From the NCBI GenBank assembly GCA_964354345.1, contig CAYGZL010000036.1, forward strand, positions 1-46,791: a DNA stretch of 46,791 nt, given 5' to 3'. Positions within the stretch are counted from its first letter, which is position 1. Every line of letters begins with the position of its first letter. Of this stretch, positions 33,230-42,531 are shown piece by piece. The notes beneath the pieces are model-generated. The model was given only the letters and a program-made list of their open reading frames with translations, made no database searches and was not told the DNA's origin. Both the position numbers and the translations under genes were made by a program. The stretch is from CAYGZL01 sp964354345 (GTDB lineage Bacteria; Chloroflexota; Anaerolineae; Anaerolineales; UBA4823).

Positions 33230-34050
33230 ACGCCATCCTATTCATCCAGGTGTTTTACCCAACACTCACTCCAGCACGGCTGCCTTCCCCAGTCCCATGC
33301 TCCTGTATTGTGGATCGGTGGCAACCGGCTCAACATAAGCGTATTTATGGGTTGGCTCGTACCACAATACCACAGATTGACACAAAATCCCCAGTCGACG
33401 CTTTTACTACAATTTTCAAGTCGCGTCGCGCGCTGGGCGCATCGAACATCTCTTTCCGATCATCAAGCTCCTCTTCACCTGCCGGTGGTTCCCCAGCATG
33501 TCCGAACCCACACCACAAGACACGATTAACTTTCACCCAATCGCAATCATCTACCAGGCTCATCAGGAGGAAGCCTTCGGGTAGTGTGATAGGGGAAAAT
33601 GGATCGGGAATCACAAACTGATACATCGGGCGAGTACTTTCCTCATCCTTTTCATAGCCGCGCCCCCTGACCAGAGACAAGAATACTTCATCATTATCAT
33701 TGACACGCGTACAAGTATTTTCTTCCATCTTTTTTGGACCTACCATACAGGTTACCTTCAGCATAGTCGAGCAGCTCCTCCTGAATATGCCTGTAAATGG
33801 GGTGAAATTGGAAGAACGCCTCCCCCAAATGCCACTCATAGTGCGCGACGGCTACGATCTTCCCGACCTCTTCCCATCTACCAATCTTCTCCAGGGAGGA
33901 TTTATCCAATAGAGAGTGACTGTGCATGTATTCCCAGGCCGGTTCGATCCAATTCCCGTCTTGGTTATCCGGTTGATAGTGTTCGATGAGAAAATTATCT
34001 ACGAGGTTGTAATCATCAGGACCGTTGTAATGCCGGTTTTTGATACTCAT
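33230..34050 (-). pseudogene. frameshifted tandem-GNAT acetyltransferase
   Basis: ATG 34050 (MSIKNRHYNGPDDYN) begins a GNAT protein that overlaps the upstream intact GNAT by 35 bp. The frame stops at 33697 after 'GRKYLYACQ'. Coding sense continues in another frame ('RGYEKDEESTRPMYQF', 'LPEGFLLMSLVDD') and then in a third ('HKYAYVEPVATDPQYRSMGL', 'GKAAVLE'), where the acetyl-CoA-binding loop lies. At least two frameshifts and an early stop are needed to explain this. It is a paralogue of the neighbour at 34016-34978. Confidence 0.68.
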
Positions 34051-34978
34051 GGTAATCCTTCGCCCATGTTTCAGATATCTCGTTATCATCCATAACCGAG
34101 CCGTACAAAGCGTGGGCAGGTGGGTCATAGGCAGTAGCGAATACGCGGGTACAACCCATCTTCTTAAGCCGCTTCATCCCTTCCAGAATGACCGCCTTGC
34201 CCAGTCCGCGCCGCTGATGCTCTACTGCGGTCCCTACCAGCACGCAAACCGCGCTGCGGGTGTAATCATCGTAATAAATCGTGCAAAAAGCAGCGATGCT
34301 TCCATCCGAAGCAGCGGCGACGATATCCAGGTCGCGGCGATAAAGTGGAGCAGATTGGATGTTGTGGTACCATGTCCAATCTTTATCGTAATTATTCTCT
34401 GGCTCGCCGGCGTGGAAAGCACGCCAGGATGCCCAACTCCGAGCTGAGTGTTCGTCCATCCCGCCCATCGAGCGGATGAGATAACCTGGTGCAACTGACA
34501 CATCGGGAACAGGCGTAACCAAATCCCGACGCCATTTGTTGCTTTTTCCTTCCAGCTTGACATAACCACGGAGTGACAAGATTTCTTGACGCCGGGTATC
34601 GTCAGAGTCCACCGGAAGGTAGATTCGCCGTCTATTCTGTTCGTCCTGAATGAACAGGTGCTCCTCGGCGCGAGCAAGCATCTCGTCCTCCAGTAGGGAC
34701 GTGCGGAAATGAGGATGCACATGTAAACGTACTTCACCAGTAATAACCGGATTGAGTACCGCCGCTATTTGCCCACCGGTTGTTTCCCAGATGGATGTCA
34801 CCTTTTCCAGCGGATCGCACACCTGTAAATTCTGGATGAAATGCCAGCGCCAATAATCGAAGCGCGCCACATGCCAGGAATGTTCGCGGCGGTCGTTAAT
34901 CAGGAAGACTTCCCGCAGAAAATTGCGAATGCGCCAGAAATCATCTTCCTTTTGGTAAGAATGCCTGGTCACTTTCAT
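34016..34978 (-). CDS. tandem-domain GNAT acetyltransferase
   Basis: A 320-residue GNAT protein with an N-terminal degenerate domain (about 1-150) and a C-terminal active one. The acetyl-CoA loop is 'LVGTAVEHQRRGLGKAVILE', followed by 'GCTRVFATAYDPPAHALYGS'. The start at 34978 (MKVTRHSYQKEDDFW) has AAGGAG 7 bases upstream. The architecture resembles mycothiol synthase-like and antibiotic acetyltransferases, but the substrate is unknown. It overlaps the decayed paralogue by 35 bp, indicating a former operon. Confidence 0.82.
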   Translation of the reverse strand: MKVTRHSYQKEDDFWRIRNFLREVFLINDRREHSWHVARFDYWRWHFIQNLQVCDPLEKVTSIWETTGGQIAAVLNPVITGEVRLHVHPHFRTSLLEDEMLARAEEHLFIQDEQNRRRIYLPVDSDDTRRQEILSLRGYVKLEGKSNKWRRDLVTPVPDVSVAPGYLIRSMGGMDEHSARSWASWRAFHAGEPENNYDKDWTWYHNIQSAPLYRRDLDIVAAASDGSIAAFCTIYYDDYTRSAVCVLVGTAVEHQRRGLGKAVILEGMKRLKKMGCTRVFATAYDPPAHALYGSVMDDNEISETWAKDYHEYQKPALQRS

Positions 34979-35226
34979 TGGCAACTCCTTTACATCTTCT
35001 CGTGGAGTAGAACATACAGGTCTACAACTTTGGTGTGGTCTTTCCAATAATTAATTTCACACTGCTATTCTTCCTGGCAAAAGCCTGGTCTCCTCAACAG
35101 CCAGATGGAGGCGGCGTTACCGGGAGCTACCCGCGTCTCAACGCGATAAACTATAACAGATCTTGCGCGCCGAATCTATAACCAACCATCACCTGAAACG
35201 CTTCAGCCATGATAACTTGCGGTTGC

Positions 35227-36333
35227 TCATCGATCGGATCGCCGCACTTTCCAGATAACAAGCGCATAGAGCAGCAGCGATACGACCATGATAGTTCCCA
35301 TGGCCGTCCATACCCGAGTGACGGAAACGGTCTCCGAGAACGAAGCTCGGTAGATCTCGGCCAAGGCGACGGAGGGCACCCAGGGGAGCAGGCTCTTGAC
35401 CAGGACGGGCAGTTCTATACCCAGCATTAATACCAGGACGGCTCCGACCAGAAACAGCAGGAGGGCAGTCATCCACCCGACCATATCTTGCTGCTTCTCG
35501 AACAAACTGCCCATCACCAACCCCACCGCCACCGAGAAAAACCCACCACCGATCACGAACAGAATGGCAATTTCCCAGTGGATGACCTCTGCCCAGGAAA
35601 TGGTATACATAATCACTGCAGTTACCAGGATGTAGAATAATCCCGCCAGTGCTTTTCCAATCACCACCTGCCCGATGCTGGCCGGAGAGACCAGCAGGGC
35701 CTGCATCGTCTTAGTCTCTTTTTCCTCGAAGAGCAAACTCGGCACCAGGAAAATGCCAATCATCAGGATCATCAGCACCGAATTCACAGTTGCCAGGCTG
35801 AGAAAGAGCACGCCCTGCGTGGGTGGGTAGACGATATTCCCATCGATCTGGATGGTCACAGGCTGACCCAGCGACTGGGAGAGTATCGCTTCGAATTTCG
35901 ACTGCACTTCAGAAACCTGATGTCGTTTGCTCCAGCATACATACCCCTGGATCTCGACCTGCCCACCGGTCACGATAATCTGGTTAAAATTCGCCGGGAT
36001 ACGCAGACCGATCAATGGGTACACTGCGCCGCATAGGGCAGAGTGCAATTCCTGCTCCGAACGTAGCGTTTGCACTGAGAGGCCGGGGGCTTTTCTTAAT
36101 TCTGCGACCAGGGTCGAATCGCCTACATCGTAGACTGGTAATACCGTCTGCGATTGTTCGAAGATCAAGGGCAGCATCTTGGGAAAGAGCAGGATGATAC
36201 TCGACAGGAGGATAAGTGAGACAACCACTCTGTTCTTAAGCGCATCGACGATATCTTTAGCAGCGATCGTCCAAATGATGTTCAGGTTGTCACCAATTAT
36301 ATTGCCAATTGATAGTCTGTTTTTTTTGGACAT
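35227..36333 (-). CDS. ABC-2 exporter permease (1)
   Basis: A 368-residue permease. One membrane segment near residues 35-60, a large extracytoplasmic domain (about 60-180), and five more membrane segments. This is the ABC-2 (DUF-type NatB/YhaP) layout. The block 'LLVSPASIGQVVIGKALAG' is typical. It is a paralogue of the next permease (same 'AAKDIVDALKN' opening), so they probably form a heterodimer with the upstream ATPase. It ends the operon. Confidence 0.86.
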   Translation of the reverse strand: MSKKNRLSIGNIIGDNLNIIWTIAAKDIVDALKNRVVVSLILLSSIILLFPKMLPLIFEQSQTVLPVYDVGDSTLVAELRKAPGLSVQTLRSEQELHSALCGAVYPLIGLRIPANFNQIIVTGGQVEIQGYVCWSKRHQVSEVQSKFEAILSQSLGQPVTIQIDGNIVYPPTQGVLFLSLATVNSVLMILMIGIFLVPSLLFEEKETKTMQALLVSPASIGQVVIGKALAGLFYILVTAVIMYTISWAEVIHWEIAILFVIGGGFFSVAVGLVMGSLFEKQQDMVGWMTALLLFLVGAVLVLMLGIELPVLVKSLLPWVPSVALAEIYRASFSETVSVTRVWTAMGTIMVVSLLLYALVIWKVRRSDR

Positions 36334-36371
36334 CTCAGATTACTCAACCGACAAAGGCAGTGAGGTCGCAT

Positions 36372-37451
36372 CTACCGGGTAGACCGTCGCACTTTCCAGA
36401 TCACCAGGCCAAAGACAATCCCGATACTACCAACGGCAACTGCAAGGTTCGCCAGGATCTGTGCGAGTGTAACGCCTGTGGAACAAGCGTAGCGGAAGAG
36501 GCTGGCTAATGCGGAGGTTGGGCACCAGGTCAGAACCGTCCGGATACCGGCTTTCAGGTTTGGTTCCATATAAAAGAGCGGTGGGACCACCAGAAAGAGC
36601 ACCAGTACCACCATCCACAGCCCTAATTGTCTCATGGATTTGATGAAACTACCGACCGCCAGCCCCAACCCGATGGCAAACAGAGCGTATCCCAGGAAGG
36701 CAGCCAGCGCCATGCCCCAATGGACGATAAACATTGAGAACAGGGCCATCGCCAGTCCACCGATGACCAGGATGTAGAAAAATCCTGCCAGCGCTTTGCC
36801 CAAGACCACCTGTCCAGGACTGGCCGGGGAGATCAGCAGCGCATCCAGTGTCTTAGTCTGTTTTTCCTCCAGCATCGAGTGCGGGATCAAAAGCAGCGCT
36901 GTCGAGAAGACAAAATAAACCATCAGGTAGGTCACAGTGGATTGCATGCCATCCACGTTTGCTTGCGGGATGATAATATTTTGGCCAATAACCACCTGAA
37001 CTGGTTGGCTGAGGATCTCGCTGAAGGCCTGACCGTACTTCGCTTCCAGTTCGGTCACTTTCATGCGGTCGGTCCAGAAGATGTAACCATCCAGGGTCAG
37101 TTTACCACCGGAGGCCCGCATCTGGTCGAAATCCGCCGGGAGCGCCAACCCCAGGTCCTGGTTGGCCATCTTCTGCTCCATTTCTTGGAGGGAAGACGTC
37201 TTGCGGAACGAGTATTTGGCTCCATCTTTCAGCGTGACCGAGTCAAGTGCCAGGCTGGTAGCGCCTTCATCGCAAATTACGACACTCACTCCCTTGTCAA
37301 AGGGACGCAGGATACTGAGGTAGTAGAAAAACACTACCATGACAATCATGATGAGGATATTGGACCGGCTACTCTTGTTTTTTAGAGCATCCAGGATGTC
37401 TTTTGTGGCGATGATCCAGGCAATATACAAAGTCTCCTTTAGGGCGTTCAT
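36372..37451 (-). CDS. ABC-2 exporter permease (2)
   Basis: A 359-residue permease with the same layout as its neighbour ('ATKDILDALKNKSSRSN', 'LLISPASPGQVVLGKALAGF'). It overlaps the ATPase gene by 4 bp (ATGA) and is followed by the first permease after 38 bp. A two-permease, one-ATPase exporter of the NatAB type is the simplest reading. Substrate unknown. Confidence 0.87.
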   Translation of the reverse strand: MNALKETLYIAWIIATKDILDALKNKSSRSNILIMIVMVVFFYYLSILRPFDKGVSVVICDEGATSLALDSVTLKDGAKYSFRKTSSLQEMEQKMANQDLGLALPADFDQMRASGGKLTLDGYIFWTDRMKVTELEAKYGQAFSEILSQPVQVVIGQNIIIPQANVDGMQSTVTYLMVYFVFSTALLLIPHSMLEEKQTKTLDALLISPASPGQVVLGKALAGFFYILVIGGLAMALFSMFIVHWGMALAAFLGYALFAIGLGLAVGSFIKSMRQLGLWMVVLVLFLVVPPLFYMEPNLKAGIRTVLTWCPTSALASLFRYACSTGVTLAQILANLAVAVGSIGIVFGLVIWKVRRSTR

Positions 37452-38194
37452 AGCGCCTCACTTCCTCGTCTTAAATCACTTCCTGTGAGTTGGATAAAGA
37501 TATCTTCTAGAGTGGTTTTTTCGTCATTGCCGTATTCGGCTTTTAAACGGGTGGGAGTGTCAAGAGCAACGATGTGCCCCTGGTCCAGGAATGCCACTCG
37601 GTGACTAAGCTGGTCAGCCTCTTCCATGTAATGAGTGGTCAGGAAGACGGTCATGCCATCTTTCGCCAGGTTGGCGACGATTCCCCGCAGGTCGCGCGCA
37701 ATGTGCGGGTCCAGGCCACGCGTCGGTTCGTCCAGGAATAGTACTTCTGGTTTGTGAAGCATCGCACGGGCGATCAGCACCCGCTGTTTCATACCGTTTG
37801 AATACTTCAGGACCTTATCCCCAGCGCGCTCGATCATGCCAACCTGGGTCAGCACCTCTTCCACGCGGATTCTCTTGATCCGGTAGAGACGGGCATAGAA
37901 AACCAGGTTTTCGCGGGCCGACATGCGTTCGTAGATATTCTGACTGTCAAACACCACGCCGATCCTGGGTTTGAGCTGCTGGCGCTCGGTGACAATATCG
38001 TAGCCGGCAACTTTTGCCCTGCCGGAAGTGGGCAACAATTGGCCGGTCAGCATGCGGATGGTAGTGGTCTTGCCGGCGCCATTGGGGCCCAGGAAACCGA
38101 AGATCTCTCCGGGCTCCACGCTGAAGCTGATTCCATCCACCGCCCGCAGGCCATCATAATCTCGAGTAAGATTTTGAACTTCGATCGCTTTCAT
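37448..38194 (-). CDS. ABC exporter ATPase, NatA-like
   Basis: A 248-residue ATPase with 'GPNGAGKTTTIRMLTG' (Walker A), signature 'YSNGMKQRVLIARAML' and 'VLFLDEPTRGLDP' (Walker B). All catalytic residues are kept, in contrast to the degenerate ATPase of the LytTR fusion upstream. The start at 38194 (MKAIEVQNLTRDYDG) is backed by an AGGAG 7 bases before it. It heads the three-gene exporter operon. Confidence 0.93.
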   Translation of the reverse strand: MKAIEVQNLTRDYDGLRAVDGISFSVEPGEIFGFLGPNGAGKTTTIRMLTGQLLPTSGRAKVAGYDIVTERQQLKPRIGVVFDSQNIYERMSARENLVFYARLYRIKRIRVEEVLTQVGMIERAGDKVLKYSNGMKQRVLIARAMLHKPEVLFLDEPTRGLDPHIARDLRGIVANLAKDGMTVFLTTHYMEEADQLSHRVAFLDQGHIVALDTPTRLKAEYGNDEKTTLEDIFIQLTGSDLRRGSEAL

Positions 38195-38250
38195 CGCATC
38201 ACTCCTATAATTACCTGGCACTCTACTTCACAGGACAACATTCAATTATC

Positions 38251-38300
38251 AGTATACAGAATAAAATACGCCGTGCAACAAAAAGTCGGCAAACGGCGTA
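38251..38300 (-). promoter_or_regulatory. promoter of the exporter operon with flanking dyad
   Basis: On the minus strand TTGCAC (complement of 38273-38278) and TATACT (complement of 38251-38256) are 16 bp apart. A perfect 8-bp inverted repeat, TACGCCGT (38267-38274) and ACGGCGTA (38293-38300), surrounds the -35 element. It lies between the LytTR regulator and the exporter genes and may be that regulator's binding site. Confidence 0.65.
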
Positions 38301-38387
38301 TAGGGGCTGTATATGGCTTATTTTGGGAGGTGAATAGCCCTCCTCCAAACGTTATTAGATGATAGTAAATGCACAAATGAACAAAGT

Positions 38388-39380
38388 CTAGTATTCCAAT
38401 AGATTGCGCAGCTCGCGCTCAGCGGACTTGCTCAGGGGAATCTCAGTTCTGTCTGAATCTTTCAAACGCAGACTAAAGCTGTCGCGGGTATAAGGGACAA
38501 TCTCTTTGACCTGCTGCAGGTTGACCAGATAAGCACGGTGGGCACGGAAGAACCCGCTGCGCGATAAACGCTTTTCCAACTCAGTCAGGGTGAATCGGGT
38601 GGGCAAACGTCCTTCCAGGGTTTGGAGATAAGTGTGATCTTCTTGAGCAAAGACATACAGAATTTCGGCTGGATCAACCAGGACGATTTTATCCTCAACG
38701 CGTGCTGGAATCATGAACGGGCGATTGTTCTGCTGTTCCTCCCGAGGATTATACGCCTCGATTATTCGACCCTTACCCAGGTGATATACCCTGTTACACA
38801 AACCCTCCAGATTGGTGGTATCCTGGTTGAAGATCAGCACAGCCACGCCGGTTTCCGCCTGCTTGCGGACAATCTGGCTGATTAACTCGATTGATACCTG
38901 CTCACAGCCTGCAAATGGGTCCACCAGTATCAACACCTTAGGATTATTGAGCACCACCCGTCCCAAAGCCAACCTTCTGGAAAGACCCGGGGAGAGCTTT
39001 TCCGCACTGGTAACCGCTTGATCCGCCAGACCGACTTGCTCCAGAACCTCAATGGCGCGTGATTTTGGCAAGCGAAATAAGCGACAGTAGAAAAGTAAAT
39101 TTCCGATCACAGACAATCGTTTATAAAGGGTGTTTTCCGCGAATAATACACCCACCATTCGGCTAAAAGCCTTCCGGTCATGATACGGATCCACACCAGC
39201 CAGAAGCAATTTGCCCCTGGTTGGGTGTACACTGCCAGTGAGTATCTGGAACAAAACTTCTTTACCGCTGTCAACCGAGCCGAAGATCGCGGCAATCTCC
39301 CCATCTTTGACTTGCAATGACGGGATATCAACCACGGTGGTTTGGTCAAGCACCTTCTGCAGATCAGACAGTTCGATCAT
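38388..39380 (-). CDS. degenerate ABC ATPase fused to a LytTR DNA-binding domain
   Basis: A 330-residue two-part protein. Residues 1-215 fold as an ABC ATPase, but the catalytic motifs are broken. Walker A is 'GSVDSGKEV' (Glu41 replaces Ser/Thr). The signature is 'LSPGLSRR' instead of LSGGQ. Walker B reads 'VLILVDPFAGC', so the Glu after Asp154 is gone, and the H-loop His is not seen ('LIFNQD'). Residues about 225-330 are a LytTR domain ('VDPAEILYVFAQEDHTYLQT', 'FFRAHRAYLVNLQQVKEI'). It probably binds nucleotide without hydrolysis, or another ABC subunit, and regulates the exporter operon 194 bp downstream on the same strand. The ATG lies 6 bases from a -10-like box, so the mRNA may be leaderless. 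Confidence 0.88.
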   Translation of the reverse strand: MIELSDLQKVLDQTTVVDIPSLQVKDGEIAAIFGSVDSGKEVLFQILTGSVHPTRGKLLLAGVDPYHDRKAFSRMVGVLFAENTLYKRLSVIGNLLFYCRLFRLPKSRAIEVLEQVGLADQAVTSAEKLSPGLSRRLALGRVVLNNPKVLILVDPFAGCEQVSIELISQIVRKQAETGVAVLIFNQDTTNLEGLCNRVYHLGKGRIIEAYNPREEQQNNRPFMIPARVEDKIVLVDPAEILYVFAQEDHTYLQTLEGRLPTRFTLTELEKRLSRSGFFRAHRAYLVNLQQVKEIVPYTRDSFSLRLKDSDRTEIPLSKSAERELRNLLEY

Positions 39381-39386
39381 AAGGTA

Positions 39387-39392
39387 ATTGTA
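39387..39392 (-). promoter_or_regulatory. -10 box close to the LytTR-fusion start
   Basis: TGCTACAAT on the minus strand gives an extended -10 element. TACAAT is the complement of 39387-39392. Six bases separate it from the ATG, so transcription would start at or very near the start codon. No Shine-Dalgarno sequence is present. Confidence 0.45.
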
Positions 39393-39438
39393 GCATATCC
39401 ACTTTCACAAGTTTATTTTACGCTCAAAGCATCCTTGA

Positions 39439-39939
39439 CTAACTCACCAGTGCTTCTCCCCAGGGCATACCATTCGGGTCAGCCGTAGCTAATTGAACCA
39501 GCTTCTCATCATTGTGGCCATGGATCTGATCGAGGAAAGGAAAATCTTGCGGGCTAACCGATAGTTTGGCAACCGGCATGACGGGTAATGGGCTGATCCA
39601 ATGTGGGAATAGTATTTCGATGCCCTGCACCTGCTGAGCTGCTTCTTGTTTAAAGACTGGCACGGTAGTATATAGATGGCACCGTCACACCAGTGCTTTT
39701 GAATTAATACTGAATAAGTGATCGAAAAGAAATAGATTGGATCGCTGAGTTGATCGGGGGTAAAACGCGCCTGCAGGCAGGAGTTGAACAACGACCTCTC
39801 AGGGAACTTCTTGCGATCGAGAATGGCGAAATAAATTACCCAGATGCCGTCAGTACTGGAATAAATTATCGAATGCTGCTTGTTCATCAGGTGTCAAATC
39901 GGATTCTGGTCTAGGCAGGAAATAAGAAGGTACTTGCAT
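39439..39939 (-). pseudogene. frameshifted hypothetical protein
   Basis: ATG 39939 starts 'MQVPSYFLPRPESDLTPDEQ' and runs 29 codons to a stop. A second frame continues 'ILDRKKFPERSLFNSCLQ' and 'YFFSITYSVLIQKHW'. A third covers 'EAAQQVQGIEILFPHWISPL' to a stop at 39439. The pieces read as one protein of roughly 160 residues broken by frameshifts. I do not recognise the family, though its opening is like those of Chloroflexota hypothetical proteins. Confidence 0.45.
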
Positions 39940-39957
39940 GAGGACCTCAAACAAAAA

Positions 39958-40857
39958 TTAGAGCTCTTGTCGCAAGCGAGGGATAACCTCGTTACCAATG
40001 TGTTCAAACAAGGGCATCATCATTGGCGCAAACGGGTAGAAGAAAATAAATTCGGTGATACCAATCTCCCAATAGGATTTGATAATATCCTCAAAAGCCC
40101 CTGGCTTCGAATACATATTCATGTATTCTTCCTGAGTATAGATAAGAATAGATCGCCTTAGCGTACTGGGATCGCGGCCAATCTCAGCACAGTACTCATC
40201 CAATTTTTTATTTCGCTCACGAGTTAACGCCAGCATCTCTGTGGGAGATTTGATATCGATGCCACCAAAAGTGTTCCAGGTATCCGCGTACCTGGCAACA
40301 ATTTTTAGCATGCGTGGGCCATTCGCGCCAATCATCAAAGGAGGGCGCGGCTTCTGGATCGGCAGAGGATTCATGATCGTTCCTTTGAGTTGATAATAGA
40401 TCCCCGCGTAACTAGACTCTGGGCTGCGCAGGAGTTGATCTACAATCTCAACCACTTCCTGGAAACGATCCACGCGCTCCTTCGGAGGCCAGTCAGGTAT
40501 CCCAGTCATGGCATACGAAATATCAATGGCACCTGGTGCGCCAGCACCGAGGCCGAGTTCCAGGCGACCATTGGAGATATGATCCACGGTCATTGCCTGG
40601 CGGGCCAGAAAAGCCGGATTACGCCACGGAACCGCGGAAAGCAATCCAATACCTATGGATTTGGTCTGTGTCGCCAGGGCGGATAACAGAGTCCAGGCTT
40701 CAAACCAGGGAGCTTTGGGTTGCGCGAAGTTGACGAAGTGGTCAGCCAGCATTGCTGCATCCAGTCCCATAACCTCGAGATGATGCCAACGTGCGATCAT
40801 TTCGGACCAGGGGGCTTCTTGCATGGCAGCTACAACAAAACGAGGTTTTTGCTCCAT
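39958..40857 (-). CDS. LLM-class flavin- or F420-dependent oxidoreductase
   Basis: A 299-residue TIM-barrel protein of the luciferase-like monooxygenase family. Typical blocks are 'WSEMIARWHHLEVMGLDAAM', 'SIGIGLLSAVPWRNPAFLAR', 'ISNGRLELGLGAGAPG' and 'PPLMIGANGPRMLKIVARYA'. Members use FMN or F420. This one resembles the F420-dependent branch, but the cofactor is not settled. The start at 40857 (MEQKPRFVVA) has AGGAG 8 bases before it; the ATG at 40863 would be too close. It stands alone, with no obvious partner. Confidence 0.85.
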   Translation of the reverse strand: MEQKPRFVVAAMQEAPWSEMIARWHHLEVMGLDAAMLADHFVNFAQPKAPWFEAWTLLSALATQTKSIGIGLLSAVPWRNPAFLARQAMTVDHISNGRLELGLGAGAPGAIDISYAMTGIPDWPPKERVDRFQEVVEIVDQLLRSPESSYAGIYYQLKGTIMNPLPIQKPRPPLMIGANGPRMLKIVARYADTWNTFGGIDIKSPTEMLALTRERNKKLDEYCAEIGRDPSTLRRSILIYTQEEYMNMYSKPGAFEDIIKSYWEIGITEFIFFYPFAPMMMPLFEHIGNEVIPRLRQEL

Positions 40858-41115
40858 TATCATATCTCCTTATTTCTCAGGATGGAGTTCATATCCAGTC
40901 TCCTCGGTGTGTGTCCCACGCGGTACGATAAATTTCTATTCATATACTGCTGGGCAATACCCAAACTGAATACGTCTAGAAGCAGACGTTTGGTGGCTAA
41001 TAAAGGAAAAATAAGCATGGATTACGAATTTCTTTAGTGGAAATGATTTTACTAATTCCATTCCGCCAGCTACCAAGCAAGTGAGGCAAACAAATTAACC
41101 TGACGAGACACATTT

Positions 41116-42318
41116 TCAGGTTTCCACATCACCACTTATTTTAAATTTGAACCAGACCGGGATAATCGCCAGCAATGAAGCAAAAGCCGTCAGCATAAAG
41201 GGAAACTGTGGGCTGATCTTTTCCCACAAAAATCCCCCAATCGCTGGGGCGGGCAGAGAAACCAGTCCCAGGCTGGTGCTGAACAGGCCGAAGGCAACCC
41301 CGCGTAAGCGACCAGGAACCGCTTTACTGATCAGCGACTGGTAAGCAGGGGTAGCCAGCCCGACTCCAATCCCAGCAATCACCCAGCTCACTGCATACAT
41401 CCAGGCTGGACTGGCCTGAGGCAAGGTCGCCATCATTCCGATGGAGACCGCTATAAATAGAAAAGATATCGCAATGTTGACACGCTCACCAATTTTATCC
41501 GCCAACCAACCTGCAGGAATCATCACCGCCATCATTGCAATGCCAAAGATACTGTTCATGATACCGATCTGACCGATCGTTAGGCTGGCAATATCCCGCA
41601 TGTATACAGACAAGAAACTAAACGACATGTTGAAGAAAATATCCCGCACACCATCGGTGATCATGATCCAGGTGAAGAGACCACCAGCCAGGATTAATGC
41701 GGCCATCGCGCCAAGGTCTTTTTTCAGGCTGTTAAAAGAGAGGCGGGTGGGATTGGCTTCTTGCCTTTTTGACGCCTCTCGCGCCATGCTAACGCGGATA
41801 AAGGTGGCAATCAGATACAAGGCAGCCGCCACGATCAACATCCCTTTGAATTTCATCCTTTCAACCAGAAAGCCACCTAACACTGGCCCCACGACAGAGA
41901 CAATTCCAAACAGCGTTTGAGTGATACCAAACAAGCGAGCGCGATTTTCAGGAATAGAGTGGTCAGCAATGAAAGCATCAAAACTTGGTCCAATCAGCGA
42001 GCGTGTCACCGCGCTCAAGGCGGAGGCGATCAACACCCACTCCCAATGCGTGGCGAGGATCAATGGCACATAGACGAAGATGCCAACTACGCTGCCGATC
42101 GCGATTGCGCGCAAACGCCCCAGTGTATCTGAGATCCAACCACCCAGTATTTGCAGCAACAGTGGGATGATCTGCGAGAGGGTATAAAACAAACCAATCT
42201 GCCCGATGGTAGCGCCCAGGTCTTGCAAATAAAGCGCTTCCAGAGGTCCATACATATTTCCACCCAGGTTAGCCAGGATCATCGCCAACATGAAGAGTAG
42301 CAGTAAGGGGGTAAGCAC
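41116..42318 (-). CDS. MFS transporter
   Basis: A 400-residue major facilitator with 12 hydrophobic segments. The loop motif 'GGWISDTLGRLRAI' matches the MFS loop 2-3 signature. 'AGWLADKIGERVNIA' repeats it in the second half. The start is a GTG at 42318 without a good Shine-Dalgarno sequence, and the frame is open upstream for another 16 codons without an ATG, so the true start is uncertain. A multidrug or sugar efflux role is possible. Confidence 0.86.
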   Translation of the reverse strand: MLTPLLLLFMLAMILANLGGNMYGPLEALYLQDLGATIGQIGLFYTLSQIIPLLLQILGGWISDTLGRLRAIAIGSVVGIFVYVPLILATHWEWVLIASALSAVTRSLIGPSFDAFIADHSIPENRARLFGITQTLFGIVSVVGPVLGGFLVERMKFKGMLIVAAALYLIATFIRVSMAREASKRQEANPTRLSFNSLKKDLGAMAALILAGGLFTWIMITDGVRDIFFNMSFSFLSVYMRDIASLTIGQIGIMNSIFGIAMMAVMIPAGWLADKIGERVNIAISFLFIAVSIGMMATLPQASPAWMYAVSWVIAGIGVGLATPAYQSLISKAVPGRLRGVAFGLFSTSLGLVSLPAPAIGGFLWEKISPQFPFMLTAFASLLAIIPVWFKFKISGDVET

Positions 42319-42531
42319 AGGAATTATTCTCAGTCCTAATCGGGAATGTCGGTTATCCTCTTGCGGTTTTCAACCCCTAGATTTTACCTTACTTTACTCG
42401 CCTGTTGCGTGATGGCATGACAACCCTCATAATAATTACTATTTCGAAATAAGTTCTACATATTCCCTGAACAACCCTCCGATACGATAAATCCCATTGA
42501 AAGTTACATTTATTCACAACGGAGTGCGCAA

